Shown here one piece after another: positions 1 through 9,062 of a DNA stretch of 64,000 nucleotides; within the stretch, counting starts at the first letter, position 1, and every line of letters begins with the position of its first letter. The position numbers and the translations under genes are program-made. The notes under the pieces were generated by a model. The model was given only the letters and a program-made list of their open reading frames with translations. It made no database searches and was not told the DNA's origin. Origin of the DNA: Phenylobacterium sp. (GTDB lineage: Bacteria > Pseudomonadota > Alphaproteobacteria > Caulobacterales > Caulobacteraceae); NCBI GenBank assembly GCA_017991675.1, contig JAGOQB010000007.1:124001-188000 (forward strand), in the 5' to 3' direction.

Positions 1-2100
1 CACCTCGCGGGCGATGCGGTCGAGCTCGGCGAGGTTAGCGCCCGAGACCTTCACCCCGATCGGGCTCTTGATGCCGGTCGCCAGCATGTCGATGCGGTTG
101 CGGATCGGCGGAACCCAGACATTGGCCAGGCCCGGGACCTTCACCGCACGGTCCAGCTCTTCGACCAGCTTGTCGGGCGTCATGCCGGGCCGCCACTCGC
201 TGCGCGGCTTGAACTGGATGGTGGTCTCGAACATCTCCAGCGGCGCGGGGTCGGTGGCGCTCTCGGCGCGGCCGGCCTTGCCGAATACGGTCTTCACCTC
301 CGGCACGGTCTTGATCAGCCGGTCGGTCTGCTGCAGCAGCTCGCCGGCCTTTTGCGCCGAGAGCCCGGGCAGGGCCGAGGGCATGTAGAGCAGGTCGCCC
401 TCGTCCATGGCCGGAATGAACTCGCCGCCAAGCCGGCTGAGCGGCCAGGCCGTGGTGGCGAAGACCAATGCAGCGATGATCAGGGTGGTCCGCGGACGGT
501 CCATCACCCAGTCCAGGGCCGGCTTGTAGGCGGCGGTCAGCCACCGGTTCAGGGCGTTGTCGCTTTCGCGCGGGATGCGGCCGCGGATCAGGTAGCCCAT
601 CAGCACCGGGACCACGGTCACCGACAGGATCGCTGCTCCAGCCATGGCGTAGGTCTTCGTGAAGGCCAGCGGCGAGAAGAGGCGGCCTTCCTGCCCCTGG
701 AGCGTGAAGACCGGCACGAACGAGAGGGTGATGATCACTAGGCTGAAGAACAGGGCCGGGCCGACCTCGGCCGCGGCGTCGGTGATGACCCGCCAACGGG
801 TTTCGCCCTCGAGCGGCTGGCCGGGGTGTTCCTCCTCCCAGCGCTCGATCTTCTTGTGGGCGTTCTCGATCATCACCACGGCGGCGTCGACCATAGCCCC
901 GATGGCGATGGCGATGCCGCCCAGCGACATGATGTTGGCGTTGACGCCCTGGGCGCGCATGACGATCAGCGCGAACAGCACGCCCAGCGGCAGGGTCAGG
1001 ATCGCCACCAGCGCCGATCGCGCGTGCCAAAGGAAGATTGCGCAGACCAAGGCGACGACCACGAACTCCTCGACCAGCTTCTCGCGCAGATTGGCGATCG
1101 CCCGGTCGATGAGCTGGGATCGGTCATAGGTGGTCACAACCTCGACGCCGGGCGGCAGACTCTTCTTCAGGTCCGCGAACTTGGCCTTCACGGCGGCGAT
1201 GGTCTCCCGCGCGTTCTTGCCCGAACGCAGGATCACCACGCCGCCGGCGACCTCGCCCTGGCCGTTCAGTTCGGCCAGGCCGCGGCGCATCTCCGGACCG
1301 AGCTGGACGATGGCCACGTCGCCCAGCCGCACCGGCACGCCCCCGGCGGCGGTCTTCAGCGGAATGGCCCGGAAGTCGTCGAGGCTGGTGAGATAGCCGG
1401 AGGCGCGGACCATGTACTCGGCCTCGGCCAGCTCCAGCACCGAGCCGCCGGTCTCGCTGTTGGCCCGCTGTATCGCCTCTACGGCCTGGCGGTGGGTGAT
1501 GCCGTAGGCGGCGAGCTTCACCGGGTCGAGCACGACCTGGTACTGCTTGACCATGCCGCCGATGCTGGCGACCTCCGCCACGCCCGGCAGGCTCTTCAGC
1601 TCATAGCGCAGGAACCAGTCCTGCAGGGACCGCAACTCCGACAGGTCATGGCGGCCGGTGCGGTCGACCAGGGCGTATTCGTAGACCCAGCCGACCCCGG
1701 TGGCGTCCGGCCCCAGCGCCGGCTTGGCCGCTTCCGGCAAGCGGGCCTGGACCTGGTTCAGGTACTCCAGCACCCGCGAGCGGGCCCAGTAGAGGTCGGT
1801 CCCGTCCTCGAAGATCACATAGACGAAGCTGTCGCCGAAGAACGAGTAGCCGCGGACGGTCCTGGCGCCCGGTACCGAGAGCATCGTAGTGGTCAGCGGA
1901 TAGGTGACTTGGTTCTCGACGATCTGCGGCGCCTGGCCGGGATAGGGGGTGCGGATGATCACCTGCACGTCGGATAGGTCGGGCAGGGCGTCGACTGGTG
2001 TCGTGCGCGCCGCGAGCGCGCCGGCCGCGATAAGCGCCACGGCGGCGAGCAGAACGAAGAAACGATTGCGGACCGACCAGCGGATCAGGGCGGCGATCAT
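1..2100 (-). CDS. cusA: CusA/CzcA heavy-metal RND efflux pump, 3' end cut by window edge
   Basis: Inner-membrane proton-driven RND transporter of a tripartite copper/silver (or related cation) efflux system. About 700 of the usual ~1040 residues are visible, starting with [17 protein letters not shown]. The first transmembrane segment is followed by typical heavy-metal RND motifs: [20 protein letters not shown] near the N-terminus, [19 protein letters not shown] in the porter domain, and a central transmembrane block with [20 protein letters not shown] and HPG. Its ATG overlaps the cusB stop by 4 nt (ATGA), so translation is probably coupled. The C-terminal half-porter domain and last transmembrane helices lie beyond position 1. 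The neighbouring copper-type CusB favours Cu/Ag, but Co/Zn/Cd cannot be excluded from sequence alone. Confidence 0.93.
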   Translation of the reverse strand, partial: MIAALIRWSVRNRFFVLLAAVALIAAGALAARTTPVDALPDLSDVQVIIRTPYPGQAPQIVENQVTYPLTTTMLSVPGARTVRGYSFFGDSFVYVIFEDGTDLYWARSRVLEYLNQVQARLPEAAKPALGPDATGVGWVYEYALVDRTGRHDLSELRSLQDWFLRYELKSLPGVAEVASIGGMVKQYQVVLDPVKLAAYGITHRQAVEAIQRANSETGGSVLELAEAEYMVRASGYLTSLDDFRAIPLKTAAGGVPVRLGDVAIVQLGPEMRRGLAELNGQGEVAGGVVILRSGKNARETIAAVKAKFADLKKSLPPGVEVVTTYDRSQLIDRAIANLREKLVEEFVVVALVCAIFLWHARSALVAILTLPLGVLFALIVMRAQGVNANIMSLGGIAIAIGAMVDAAVVMIENAHKKIERWEEEHPGQPLEGETRWRVITDAAAEVGPALFFSLVIITLSFVPVFTLQGQEGRLFSPLAFTKTYAMAGAAILSVTVVPVLMGYLIRGRIPRESDNALNRWLTAAYKPALDWVMDRPRTTLIIAALVFATTAWPLSRLGGEFIPAMDEGDLLYMPSALPGLSAQKAGELLQQTDRLIKTVPEVKTVFGKAGRAESATDPAPLEMFETTIQFKPRSEWRPGMTPDKLVEELDRAVKVPGLANVWVPPIRNRIDMLATGIKSPIGVKVSGANLAELDRIAREV

Positions 2101-3572
2101 CGCGCCGCCCCCATCCGGGCGATACGACGCACGACGGCTCCATCCGGCCGCTGCTCGAAGCCGAACGCCACCTGGTCGCCGACCTTCAGGCCCTTGGCCA
2201 GGGCGGCCGGCTCCAGCTTGAAGGTCATGGTCATGGCGGGCCAGCCAACCGCGGGCACGGGCTCATGACTGAGGGTGATGGATTCGGCCGACAGAGCCTC
2301 GATCCGACCCCGCGTCTCATGGAGCGCGCCCGGCGCCGTGGTCGGCGTACCCGCACCGGTCGCGAGCGGCCGCGCCTGCAGCCCGGCGAGGCTCGCTTCG
2401 GAATCGATCAGGAATTGGCCGGAAGCAACGACCTGCTGGCCTTCGCTGAGGCCGGCCAGGATTTCGGTGCGCTCGCCGCTCTCGCGGCCGACCCGAACCT
2501 CCACCGGCGCGTACCGGCCTTGCTCGCCGGCCACCATGACGAGGCTGCGCTTGCCAGTGCGGATCACCGCCTCGGACGGCACGGACAAGGCCGTCTGCGC
2601 CTCGCCGCCGAGATGGACCGTGGCGAACATCCCAGGCCGCAGTCGTCCGCTAGGATTAGGCAGCTCCGCCCGAACGGTGAGCGTCCGGCTCTCCGCCTGG
2701 GCGGCCGGCAGGATGGCTGCGATCCGGCCGCTAAAGGTCTCGCCGGGGAATGCAGCGAGAGTTGCCGTGACGGCCTGGCCGATCTTGATCTGATTGGTCT
2801 GGGCCTCCGGGACCGCCGCGTTGAGCCAGACGCTTGAGAGGCCCGACACCTGCGCAAGGGTCTGCCCCGCGCTGACGGTCATGCCTTGGCGCACGTCCAG
2901 GGTCTGGAGTGCGCCGCCGATCGGGGCGCTGACCGTGATGACGTTGCGGGGGCGACCGGTGCGAGCGACCTGGTCGATCAGCGGATCCGGCATACCCAGC
3001 AGCGCCAGTCGCTGGCGGGCGGCAGCCTCCAGCCTCGCGTCGCCAGACTTTCGCACCGCGAGGTACTCGGCCTGGGCGCCGCTCCAGGACGGCACGAGCA
3101 GGTCGGCGATCGGCGCTCCGGCGGCGATGACATCGCCAGGCGCGCGGGCATGGACCCGTTGCACAAAACCGTCGGCCCTGGCCTGGACGATGGCGACGCT
3201 GCGCTGGTTGAAGTCGAGGACGCCTGTCGCCTCGACGCTCTGGGCGAACGCGCTGCGCTCGACCCGGGCCAACCTCACGCCGAGGTTCTGCGCCGCCGCT
3301 GGGTCGATCCGCACGCCGCCGCCCGCTTCGGTCTCGTCGGCGTACTTGGGGATCAGGTCCATATTCATGGACGACTTGCCGGGCCCCGGATAGCGCTCCA
3401 TTGGGACCATCGGATCGTACCAGTAGAGGATCTTGCGCCCCTCCGATCCGGGCGTGCCGGCCGATGGGGCTGGGAGCCTCTGCAAGTGAGCCAAGCCATA
3501 ACCGAGCCCGCCGGCGGCGAGGGCGACCACGGCCGCGGCGGCGGCGAGCTGAGTGCGGGAGAGGGCGATCAT
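2097..3572 (-). CDS. cusB: CusB-type periplasmic adaptor with HMBD and C-terminal CusF-like domain
   Basis: Membrane-fusion protein linking CusA to the outer-membrane channel; 491 residues. An N-terminal anchor/signal segment (residues ~5-28) precedes a heavy-metal-binding domain of the YHS/HMBD type ([10 protein letters not shown], then [11 protein letters not shown], residues ~45-75). The barrel-sandwich and beta-barrel follow ([30 protein letters not shown]). The last ~75 residues form a CusF-like copper-binding fold ([20 protein letters not shown], then [11 protein letters not shown] with the W-x2-MTM signature). The start at 3572 gives a 4-nt overlap with the cusC stop. A CusF domain fused to CusB supports copper/silver specificity and may replace a separate CusF chaperone, which is not seen here. 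Confidence 0.93.
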   Translation of the reverse strand: MIALSRTQLAAAAAVVALAAGGLGYGLAHLQRLPAPSAGTPGSEGRKILYWYDPMVPMERYPGPGKSSMNMDLIPKYADETEAGGGVRIDPAAAQNLGVRLARVERSAFAQSVEATGVLDFNQRSVAIVQARADGFVQRVHARAPGDVIAAGAPIADLLVPSWSGAQAEYLAVRKSGDARLEAAARQRLALLGMPDPLIDQVARTGRPRNVITVSAPIGGALQTLDVRQGMTVSAGQTLAQVSGLSSVWLNAAVPEAQTNQIKIGQAVTATLAAFPGETFSGRIAAILPAAQAESRTLTVRAELPNPSGRLRPGMFATVHLGGEAQTALSVPSEAVIRTGKRSLVMVAGEQGRYAPVEVRVGRESGERTEILAGLSEGQQVVASGQFLIDSEASLAGLQARPLATGAGTPTTAPGALHETRGRIEALSAESITLSHEPVPAVGWPAMTMTFKLEPAALAKGLKVGDQVAFGFEQRPDGAVVRRIARMGAAR

Positions 3573-4795
3573 TGGGCGTCGCTTCCGTAGGTCTGGACGA
3601 TGCGGACCGCGTCGCGCTGGACGGCGGCCTCGCGGTCGAGAATGTCGATCTTGGCTTCGGCGAGGGCGACCAGCGCGCCCAGTACGTCCGACAGCCCCGC
3701 CGTGCCGGCGGCATAGCTCGCCGTCTCCAGGTCGGCGCGGCGGGCGGCCAGCGGCTCCAGGGTCGTGCGGCCGCGCATGAGACGGTCGTGATGCATGGCG
3801 TGGTCGGCGAGGTCGGCCTCCAGCGCTGCGGCCAGCGCCCGGCGCGCCGCCTCCCGTTCGTAGCGGACGCGGGTGGCGCTGGAGGCGCGAGCGGCGACCA
3901 TCGGGTCCTGTCGTTTGGCGGCGAACAGCGGCAGGCTGACCGACGCACCAAGCGAGACCATGTCGCCATACATCGGGTCGCGGTGCTGGTAGGTGAGATC
4001 CCAGCTCCAATCCGGCCGCTTCTCCGCCTTTGCGGCCGAGACATCGGCGTCGGCTTGGCGGCCGGCGGCGTCATAGGCCCGGAGCGCGGGCAGCCTCTCG
4101 AGGCCGGCGCGCAAATTGGCCGGATCGACTTGGAAGTTCGGCGGGGGGCCAGCCACATCAGCATCGGCCTCGCCAGTCCAACGAACGAGTTCAGCCCGGG
4201 CCCTGCCAACCGCGGCGACCAGTTCGGCGCGCCGATCGTCGAGGGCGGCGCTGAGTTGGTCTGGCTCGAGGGCTTGGGCGGGCCGCGTCGATCCGGACGC
4301 CAGTTGCGACGGCGCGCTGGCGCGCAGGGGCGTGAGGGCGCGCTCCACCTCATCCAACGCCGCGAGCCGCTTCCTGGCGTAGAAGAGGTCGATCCAGGCC
4401 AGGGAGGCCGCAAGACGGACCGCCCGCGCCTCGACCCGTGCGCCGGCCTCGGCTGCCTCTATGTCTGCGGTGGCGCGTTCACGGTCCGCGCGGCGTTTGG
4501 CGGAGCTGGGCATGTCCTGGCTCACACCGACCGTGGCCATGGTCATGCTGTCGCGGTCGAAGGTCCCCGCTGGAGGTCCTGAGATCGGGAAGTTGCCGAG
4601 ACCCACGGCGAGCTTCGGGTCGGGTAGGCGGCCAGCGGATACGGCTGCGGAGCGCGCCGCGGCGACATCGGCGTCCTTGCTCAAGAGGCTTGGCGCTGAG
4701 GTGTCGGCGAGCCTGAGCGCGGCATCGAAGGTTAGTGGCGCAGCCTGGGCCGCGCCGCCTAACGCCGCGCAGGCCAGGGTCAAGACAAGACGCAT
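3569..4795 (-). CDS. cusC: CusC/TolC-family outer-membrane efflux protein
   Basis: Outer-membrane channel of the tripartite metal pump, 408 residues from the preferred ATG at 4795. That start begins a clean signal peptide, MRLVLTLACAALGGAAQA. An in-frame ATG 21 nt upstream adds only an unhelpful MITTGTP extension. The mature protein has two OEP repeats rich in Ala, Arg and Glu, as expected for the coiled-coil tunnel; typical pieces are TFDAALRLADTSAPSLLSKD and the repeat-two segment SLGASVSLPLFAAKRQDP. The gene order cusC-cusB-cusA with 4-nt overlaps indicates one transcript. Assignment to the CusC side of the TolC family rests on context. Confidence 0.88.
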   Translation of the reverse strand: MRLVLTLACAALGGAAQAAPLTFDAALRLADTSAPSLLSKDADVAAARSAAVSAGRLPDPKLAVGLGNFPISGPPAGTFDRDSMTMATVGVSQDMPSSAKRRADRERATADIEAAEAGARVEARAVRLAASLAWIDLFYARKRLAALDEVERALTPLRASAPSQLASGSTRPAQALEPDQLSAALDDRRAELVAAVGRARAELVRWTGEADADVAGPPPNFQVDPANLRAGLERLPALRAYDAAGRQADADVSAAKAEKRPDWSWDLTYQHRDPMYGDMVSLGASVSLPLFAAKRQDPMVAARASSATRVRYEREAARRALAAALEADLADHAMHHDRLMRGRTTLEPLAARRADLETASYAAGTAGLSDVLGALVALAEAKIDILDREAAVQRDAVRIVQTYGSDAQ

Positions 4796-4870
4796 CGGAG
4801 TTCCGGTCGTGATCATGATGAAACGAGGGCCGGTAGCGCCGACGGTTGATCACCGCCGGCGCCCCTGCAT

Positions 4871-4899
4871 CCCCGCGCCAGGGGATAGACGGCGCGGGG
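4871..4899. other. Intergenic hairpin between the small Cys/Met protein gene and cusC
   Basis: A perfect 9-bp inverted repeat, CCCCGCGCC / GGCGCGGGG, with an 11-nt loop sits in the gap upstream of cusC. No T-run follows it on the minus strand, so it may be an mRNA processing or attenuation element rather than a true terminator. Its role is unproven. Confidence 0.3.
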
Positions 4900-4911
4900 A
4901 TTGGCAGTCGG

Positions 4912-5202
4912 CTAGCCCTTCGGCTGCGGGCTGTGGCGGCCCATGCTCATGCACATGTCGCGCATGGCCGCGTCGCTCTTCATCATCGGGCAGTCGCAAT
5001 CCGCCGCCCGTGCCTGGTCACCCGCAGCGGGCGAGCCTGGGACCTTTTCGACTGTGCGGAAGTAGTCGTGCGGGTTCGAGGACGGCGGGGCGACCCGCAG
5101 GCGGTAGTCGCCCTGCGGCTCAGCGGCGGCCGCATGGGCCGCGGCTGACAGGCCGAGCGTCAGCGCCGCAGCGCTGATCGCAGTGAGTGTTCGGAAGGTC
5201 AT
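4912..5202 (-). CDS. Small exported Cys/Met-rich protein with NPHDYFRTV motif
   Basis: A 96-residue protein of no family I recognise. The ATG at 5202 is chosen because it has a good ribosome-binding site (AGAAGGAT) and opens a signal peptide (MTFRTLTAISAAALTLGL...AHAAAA); a longer upstream reading lacks both. The mature part has the motif APPSSNPHDYFRTVEK. It ends in a metal-ligand-like tail DCDCPMMKSDAAMRDMCMSM, with three Cys and five Met in 20 residues. It lies just upstream of cusC on the same strand. A periplasmic Cu/Ag-binding role is inferred from composition and position only. The same central motif occurs in the 66-residue protein at 5853-6053. Confidence 0.75.
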   Translation of the reverse strand: MTFRTLTAISAAALTLGLSAAAHAAAAEPQGDYRLRVAPPSSNPHDYFRTVEKVPGSPAAGDQARAADCDCPMMKSDAAMRDMCMSMGRHSPQPKG

Positions 5203-5319
5203 GATCCTTCTCCATGCCGATGGCGCCCGTCCGACGGACGGGCTGATCTGATTGAGCGGCGTCATGCGCGCGTCCGCGGTCGCTCGTTGAGAGCTCCTGC
5301 AGACGCTGACGCCAGCGCG

Positions 5320-5712
5320 TCAGGCCAGCGGTCTAGGAGGATGGAAGAGCAAGGGGGCGAGCACGCCCTCGCGCGTTAGGTCGGAGAGCGCGAAGTGCAC
5401 GCCCTCGTAGGTGAACGTATGCGGGATGCTCGCAATCGCCGGAACTGGCGGCGGCACCGTGGCGCAGCCCATCTTACCAATGCAATCGAGCGTGACGCCC
5501 TTACATGGTGTCGGCTTGGAGACCGGCCTGGGCGCATCGGCCATTTGCGACATGCCAGGCATATCGGCGCAGTCCATCCCAGCCATTGCAACGTGGTCAG
5601 CCGGTGCAGCCGCCTCGACCATCGCCATCATTGGCATAGCACGCGCCGTCGTCTGGCCGACGAAGCCGACCAGGGCGAGCGCTGCGACGACGATGCGGAT
5701 CAGGTTCCACAT
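5320..5712 (-). CDS. Small exported Met/His/Cys-rich protein of copper island
   Basis: A 130-residue protein with an N-terminal signal or anchor segment (MWNLIRIVVAALALVGFVG). Next comes a Met-rich stretch with paired His/Cys: MPMMAMVEAA, DHVAMAGMDCADMPGMSQM. A four-Cys segment with spacing CKGVTLDCIGKMGC precedes a conserved-looking tail (HTFTYEGVHFALSD). No family is recognised. The methionine clusters resemble those of periplasmic Cu(I)-binding proteins, and the gene lies in the same-strand run leading to cusCBA. Copper or silver binding is an inference. The ATG at 5712 is the only start that keeps the hydrophobic segment at the N-terminus. Confidence 0.72.
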   Translation of the reverse strand: MWNLIRIVVAALALVGFVGQTTARAMPMMAMVEAAAPADHVAMAGMDCADMPGMSQMADAPRPVSKPTPCKGVTLDCIGKMGCATVPPPVPAIASIPHTFTYEGVHFALSDLTREGVLAPLLFHPPRPLA

Positions 5713-5852
5713 GAGGCGATAGGGGTATGCCCGAGCTTCGGTTTGCGCAAGGTCACAGTTCGGCGGCGACGGCCTGGACGATCAACCGGGCCGTCATTGA
5801 GCAATACGCGGCGCCTGCGCCGATCCCTCGGAATCGACGCAGACTAGGTGCG

Positions 5853-6053
5853 TCAGCGAGGCCGCTCGACCGCGACGGCGTCGGCCTTTTCGCCTTCGGC
5901 CGCGAGCGGTTCACGGGTCACCGTGCGGAAGTAGTCGTGTGGGTTCGAGGATGGCGGCGCGGTGCGATAGGCGTACTGTCCGGACACGGCGCAGGCCCCG
6001 GTCGCCAGCGGCAGGCTGAGCGCCAAGGCGGTGATGGTGAAGCGAATGGTCAT
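5853..6053 (-). CDS. 66-residue probable lipoprotein with NPHDYFRTV motif
   Basis: A very short exported protein: MTIRFTITALALSLPLATGACAVSG carries a signal peptide ending in a lipobox-like ATGAC. The mature part contains TAPPSSNPHDYFRTVTREP and an acidic/basic tail with no further Cys. The 14-residue core APPSSNPHDYFRTV is identical to that of the protein at 4912-5202, so the two are paralogues or share an interaction motif. A GGGGAAG ribosome-binding site precedes the ATG. It lacks the Cys/Met tail of its relative, so it may be an anchor or partner rather than a metal carrier. Function is unknown. Confidence 0.7.
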   Translation of the reverse strand: MTIRFTITALALSLPLATGACAVSGQYAYRTAPPSSNPHDYFRTVTREPLAAEGEKADAVAVERPR

Positions 6054-6185
6054 GGGTCTTCCCCAAGATTGATGGATCCGCCGGGCGGTGAGCCGTCCCG
6101 GCGAGACGGCGCCTGGGCTGGGGCCGGATCTCGCTCGCGAGCGGCCGGCGCAGGCGCGGTGGAACCGACGATTTCGTCGTCGGCC

Positions 6186-6542
6186 TCAGGCCAACAGTTT
6201 CGGGGGCCGATCTGGGCCGGGAGGCCTATGGGGATGCACGGCGGGACCGTTTCCAGGCTCAGGCGCCACTTGAGCGGCTAGGGCCGCCCCACTCGGCGTC
6301 GCCGACAGCACTGCGACCGCGCCGGCACAGATGCTTGCGCACGTTGCGGCGCAGTTCTTCAGCGCCTTGTCGCAGCAGGGAGTGATCGGGGCGCTCGGCT
6401 GTTCGCCGGGAGGCTCATCCATGGACGCCATGGCGTTTGGCCTTGATGCCTCCACGCCGCACTCAATGGTCGCCGCCGAGGCGGTGATCGGGCTGGCCAC
6501 CAGGGCCAGAATGGCGAGGATGGCGATTAGAAGTCGCGCCAT
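6186..6542 (-). CDS. Small exported Cys-rich protein of copper island
   Basis: The ATG at 6542 starts a strong signal peptide (MARLLIAILAILALVASPITASA); the reading frame extends upstream but without signal character. The 118-residue product has a cysteine cluster of spacing CC-x6-C-x3-C-x3-C (CCDKALKNCAATCASIC). A Pro/His-rich tail follows (GPAVHPHRPPGPDRPP). No known family is recognised. It begins 59 nt downstream of the glutaredoxin-type arsC stop on the same strand, so it is either read through from the ars operon or heads the copper operon. A thiol-based metal-binding role in the periplasm is inferred. Confidence 0.68.
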   Translation of the reverse strand: MARLLIAILAILALVASPITASAATIECGVEASRPNAMASMDEPPGEQPSAPITPCCDKALKNCAATCASICAGAVAVLSATPSGAALAAQVAPEPGNGPAVHPHRPPGPDRPPKLLA

Positions 6543-6601
6543 ACGGACATTATCCGCCCGATTGGCTGAAGTGTCACTGGCGGGCGGAGCTTCCGCGCGA
6601 C

Positions 6602-7015
6602 TTAGAGGCGGACGACCTCGCCGTCTTCTTTCGTGAAAGTCTCCGGTGCGCGGTCGAGCAGGTCGAGAACCGCTTCCGAAGGCCGGCACAACCTGACGCC
6701 CTTCGGCGTCACGACGATCGGCCGGTTCACCAGGATCGGGTGTTCGACCATTGCCGCGAGCAGCGCATCGTCGCTGACATCGGGATCTAGGAGGCCAAGT
6801 TCGGCGGCCGGCGTGCCTTTCTCGCGCAGGATGTCGCGCGGTGCGGCGTGCATCTCGCTCAGAAGATGGACAAGCTGTTCGCGGGTCCAGCCGGCCTCGA
6901 GGTACTCGACGACGGCCGGCTCGTAGCCGGCCGCCTGGATCATCGCCAGGGCGTTGCGGGAGGTGCCGCAGGCCGGATTGTGGAAGATGGCGATCGGAAA
7001 TTCGGATGAGCTCAT
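6602..7015 (-). CDS. arsC: Arsenate reductase, glutaredoxin-dependent type
   Basis: Reduces arsenate to arsenite with glutathione and glutaredoxin as electron donors. The 137-residue product has the ArsC thioredoxin-like fold signature HNPACGTSRNAL with catalytic Cys16. The three anion-binding arginines of the family are at Arg64 (ILREKG), Arg98 (VNRPIV) and Arg111 (LCRPSE). These match Cys12/Arg60/Arg94/Arg107 of the plasmid R773 enzyme with a 4-residue shift. The ATG at 7015 overlaps the acr3 stop by 4 nt, so the gene is translationally coupled and last in the ars operon. It sits beside a second, structurally unrelated arsenate reductase. Confidence 0.93.
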   Translation of the reverse strand: MSSSEFPIAIFHNPACGTSRNALAMIQAAGYEPAVVEYLEAGWTREQLVHLLSEMHAAPRDILREKGTPAAELGLLDPDVSDDALLAAMVEHPILVNRPIVVTPKGVRLCRPSEAVLDLLDRAPETFTKEDGEVVRL

Positions 7016-8142
7016 GACTTCACCGGCGAGGCTTTCGGAGTTGGGGTCTGTTCGCGGGCGGCCACCCGGCGCACGGCGCCGCCACGCTCGTACCAACCCT
7101 TGCTGGCGTTCACGATCGCGACGACCGAGAGCATGACCGGGACTTCGATCAGAACGCCGACGACGGTCGCCAAAGCCGCGCCCGACGTGAAGCCGAACAG
7201 GCTGATGGCGGCGGCGACCGCCAGCTCGAAGAAGTTGCTGGCCCCGATCAGGGCCGACGGCCCGGCGACGCAGTGGGCTTCACCGCTAGCGCGGTTAAGC
7301 AGATAGGCCAGCCCGGAGTTGAAGTAGACCTGGATCAGGATCGGAACGGCCAGCATGGCGATGATCGCCGGCTGGGCGATGATCTGCTGGCCCTGGAAGC
7401 CGAACAGCAGGACCAGCGTCGCCAGGAGCGCGATGATCGAGACCGGGCCGAGCGTGGCGAGCGCGCCTTGCAGCGCAGCTTCGCCGCGGGTCATCAGGGC
7501 CTTGCGGGCGACCTGGGCGATGATCACCGGAATGACGATGTAGAGCCCGACGGAGAGCATCAGGGTCTCCCAGGGCACGGTGATCGCGGAAATGCCCAGC
7601 AGCAGACCGACGATCGGAGCAAAAGCCACGATCATGATGGCGTCGTTCACCGCGACCTGGCTGAGCGTGAAGTTCGGCTCGCCGCGCGTCAGGTTGCTCC
7701 AGACGAACACCATCGCGGTGCAAGGCGCAGCCGCGAGTAGGATCAGCCCGGCGATGTAACTGTTGATCTCGCCGGCCGGCAGGTAGGGGCGGAACAGATA
7801 GCCGATGAAGAAGGCGCCCAGGGCTGCCATCGAAAACGGCTTCACCGCCCAGTTGATGAACAGGGTCACCCCGATCCCGCGCCAATGGCGGCCGACCTGG
7901 CGCATCGCGCCGAAGTCGACCTTCATCAGCATCGGAATGATCATCAGCCAGATCAGGACGGCGACCGGCAGATTGACCTTGGCGACCTCGGCCGAGCCAA
8001 TCAGCTGGAAGGCAGGCTGAAAGAAGTGGCCCAAACCAATGCCGAGCACGATGCAGAGCGCTACCCAGAGGGTCAGGTAGCGCTCAAAAAGCGACATGGC
8101 TTTCGGCGCTTCGGGCGCCGTCTGTTCACGCGACACAGTCAT
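7012..8142 (-). CDS. acr3: ACR3-family arsenite efflux permease
   Basis: Inner-membrane As(III) (possibly also Sb(III)) exporter of the ACR3/BART superfamily, 376 residues with about ten hydrophobic segments starting at MSLFERYLTLWVALCIVLGI. Family motifs seen include the transmembrane-4 segment LLAAAPCTAMVFVWSNL, which contains the conserved essential Cys of ACR3, and GASNFFELAVAAAISLFG. It lies between two arsC genes under the upstream arsR. Length and motifs are typical and the reading frame is intact. Some annotations call this arsB, but it is not of the ArsB (IT superfamily) type. Confidence 0.95.
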   Translation of the reverse strand: MTVSREQTAPEAPKAMSLFERYLTLWVALCIVLGIGLGHFFQPAFQLIGSAEVAKVNLPVAVLIWLMIIPMLMKVDFGAMRQVGRHWRGIGVTLFINWAVKPFSMAALGAFFIGYLFRPYLPAGEINSYIAGLILLAAAPCTAMVFVWSNLTRGEPNFTLSQVAVNDAIMIVAFAPIVGLLLGISAITVPWETLMLSVGLYIVIPVIIAQVARKALMTRGEAALQGALATLGPVSIIALLATLVLLFGFQGQQIIAQPAIIAMLAVPILIQVYFNSGLAYLLNRASGEAHCVAGPSALIGASNFFELAVAAAISLFGFTSGAALATVVGVLIEVPVMLSVVAIVNASKGWYERGGAVRRVAAREQTPTPKASPVKS

Positions 8143-8152
8143 CCTCTCAAAG

Positions 8153-8692
8153 TCATTCGGTCCCGGCGGGCTCGCCCTGGGTCTTGCCGATGTCGTCCAG
8201 GCGCTTCTGCAGCGAGAGGCTGTCGAGCGAGGTGATCGGCAGGTTCACGAAGATGCTGATGCGATTGTTCAGCATCCGGTAGGCGTCGGCGAAGGCGAGG
8301 GTCTTCTCGGCCTCGCTACCCTCGACCGCTGCGGGGTCAGGCAGACCCCAATGGGCGCTCATCGGCTGACCCGGCCAGATCGGGCAGACCTCGCCAGCGG
8401 CGTTGTCGCAGACGGTGAATACGAAATCGAGTTCGGGGGCCTCGGGGTTGTTGAGCGCGGCGAACTCGTCCCAGGGCTTCGAGCGCAACTGGTCGGTCGG
8501 GTAGTTGAGCTTCTGCAGCAGCGTGATGGCGTAGGGATTGACCTTGCCGGCCGGCATGGAGCCGGCGGAGTAGGCTTTGAACTTGCCCGCCCCGACCCGG
8601 TTCATGATCGATTCCGCGAGGATCGATCGCGCCGAATTGCCGGTGCAGAGGAAGAGGACGTTGAAGGGCAGCTTCTTCTCGGGGTGGAGCAT
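8153..8692 (-). CDS. Arsenate reductase / LMW protein-tyrosine-phosphatase family
   Basis: A 179-residue ArsC of the low-molecular-weight phosphatase superfamily. The N-terminal P-loop is FLCTGNSARSILAES (C-x5-R, with Cys16 as nucleophile). The family's Asp-Pro loop follows (GLPDPAAVEG), and downstream is VFTVCDNAAGEVCPIWPG, where the second and third redox cysteines of this class are expected. It probably uses thioredoxin or mycothiol/glutaredoxin-type recycling; the partner cannot be read from sequence. It lies directly behind arsR and 10 nt before acr3. Together with the glutaredoxin-type enzyme at 6602-7015 it gives the operon two unrelated arsenate reductases. Confidence 0.9.
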   Translation of the reverse strand: MLHPEKKLPFNVLFLCTGNSARSILAESIMNRVGAGKFKAYSAGSMPAGKVNPYAITLLQKLNYPTDQLRSKPWDEFAALNNPEAPELDFVFTVCDNAAGEVCPIWPGQPMSAHWGLPDPAAVEGSEAEKTLAFADAYRMLNNRISIFVNLPITSLDSLSLQKRLDDIGKTQGEPAGTE

Positions 8693-8702
8693 GGCGCGTT
8701 CC

Positions 8703-9062
8703 CTAGGCTTTGACGAGGTCGTCCGCGCAGCAGGCGCTGCGGCTGAGCATGTCGGCCAAGGGCGCGCAGATCTCCGGCGATCCGGCGCAGCAGTCTTCCA
8801 TCAGGAAGGCCAGCAGCGCGCTCATGGCGTCGTAGTGGGCGGTGTAGATGATCGAGCGGCCTTCGCGGCGCGAGCCGACCAAGCCGGCATGGCTCAGGAC
8901 GGTGAGGCTCGCCGAAAGCGTGTTCGGCAAAATCTCAAGCCTGCGAGCCAGCTCTCCGGCCGCCAAACCAGACGGGCCGGCTTGAACCAACAGGCGGAAG
9001 GCGGCGAGGCGGTTTTCGTGGGCGAGCGCGGCGAGGCTGGTGACGGCGGCTTTCATTTCCAT
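8703..9062 (-). CDS. arsR: ArsR-family arsenite-responsive repressor
   Basis: A winged-helix SmtB/ArsR repressor of about 119 residues (MEMKAAVTSLAALAHENRLA). The recognition helix region is GELARRLEILPNTLSASLTV. The sensor is C-terminal: the vicinal pair in EDCCAGSPEIC (Cys91, Cys92, Cys99) resembles the Acidithiobacillus-type As(III) site rather than the CxC of R773 ArsR, and a further CC pair is near the end. An in-frame ATG at 9077 would place five extra residues inside the operator-like palindrome, so 9062 (or 9056) is preferred. It heads the operon arsR-arsC-acr3-arsC and diverges from arsH. Confidence 0.88.
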   Translation of the reverse strand: MEMKAAVTSLAALAHENRLAAFRLLVQAGPSGLAAGELARRLEILPNTLSASLTVLSHAGLVGSRREGRSIIYTAHYDAMSALLAFLMEDCCAGSPEICAPLADMLSRSACCADDLVKA

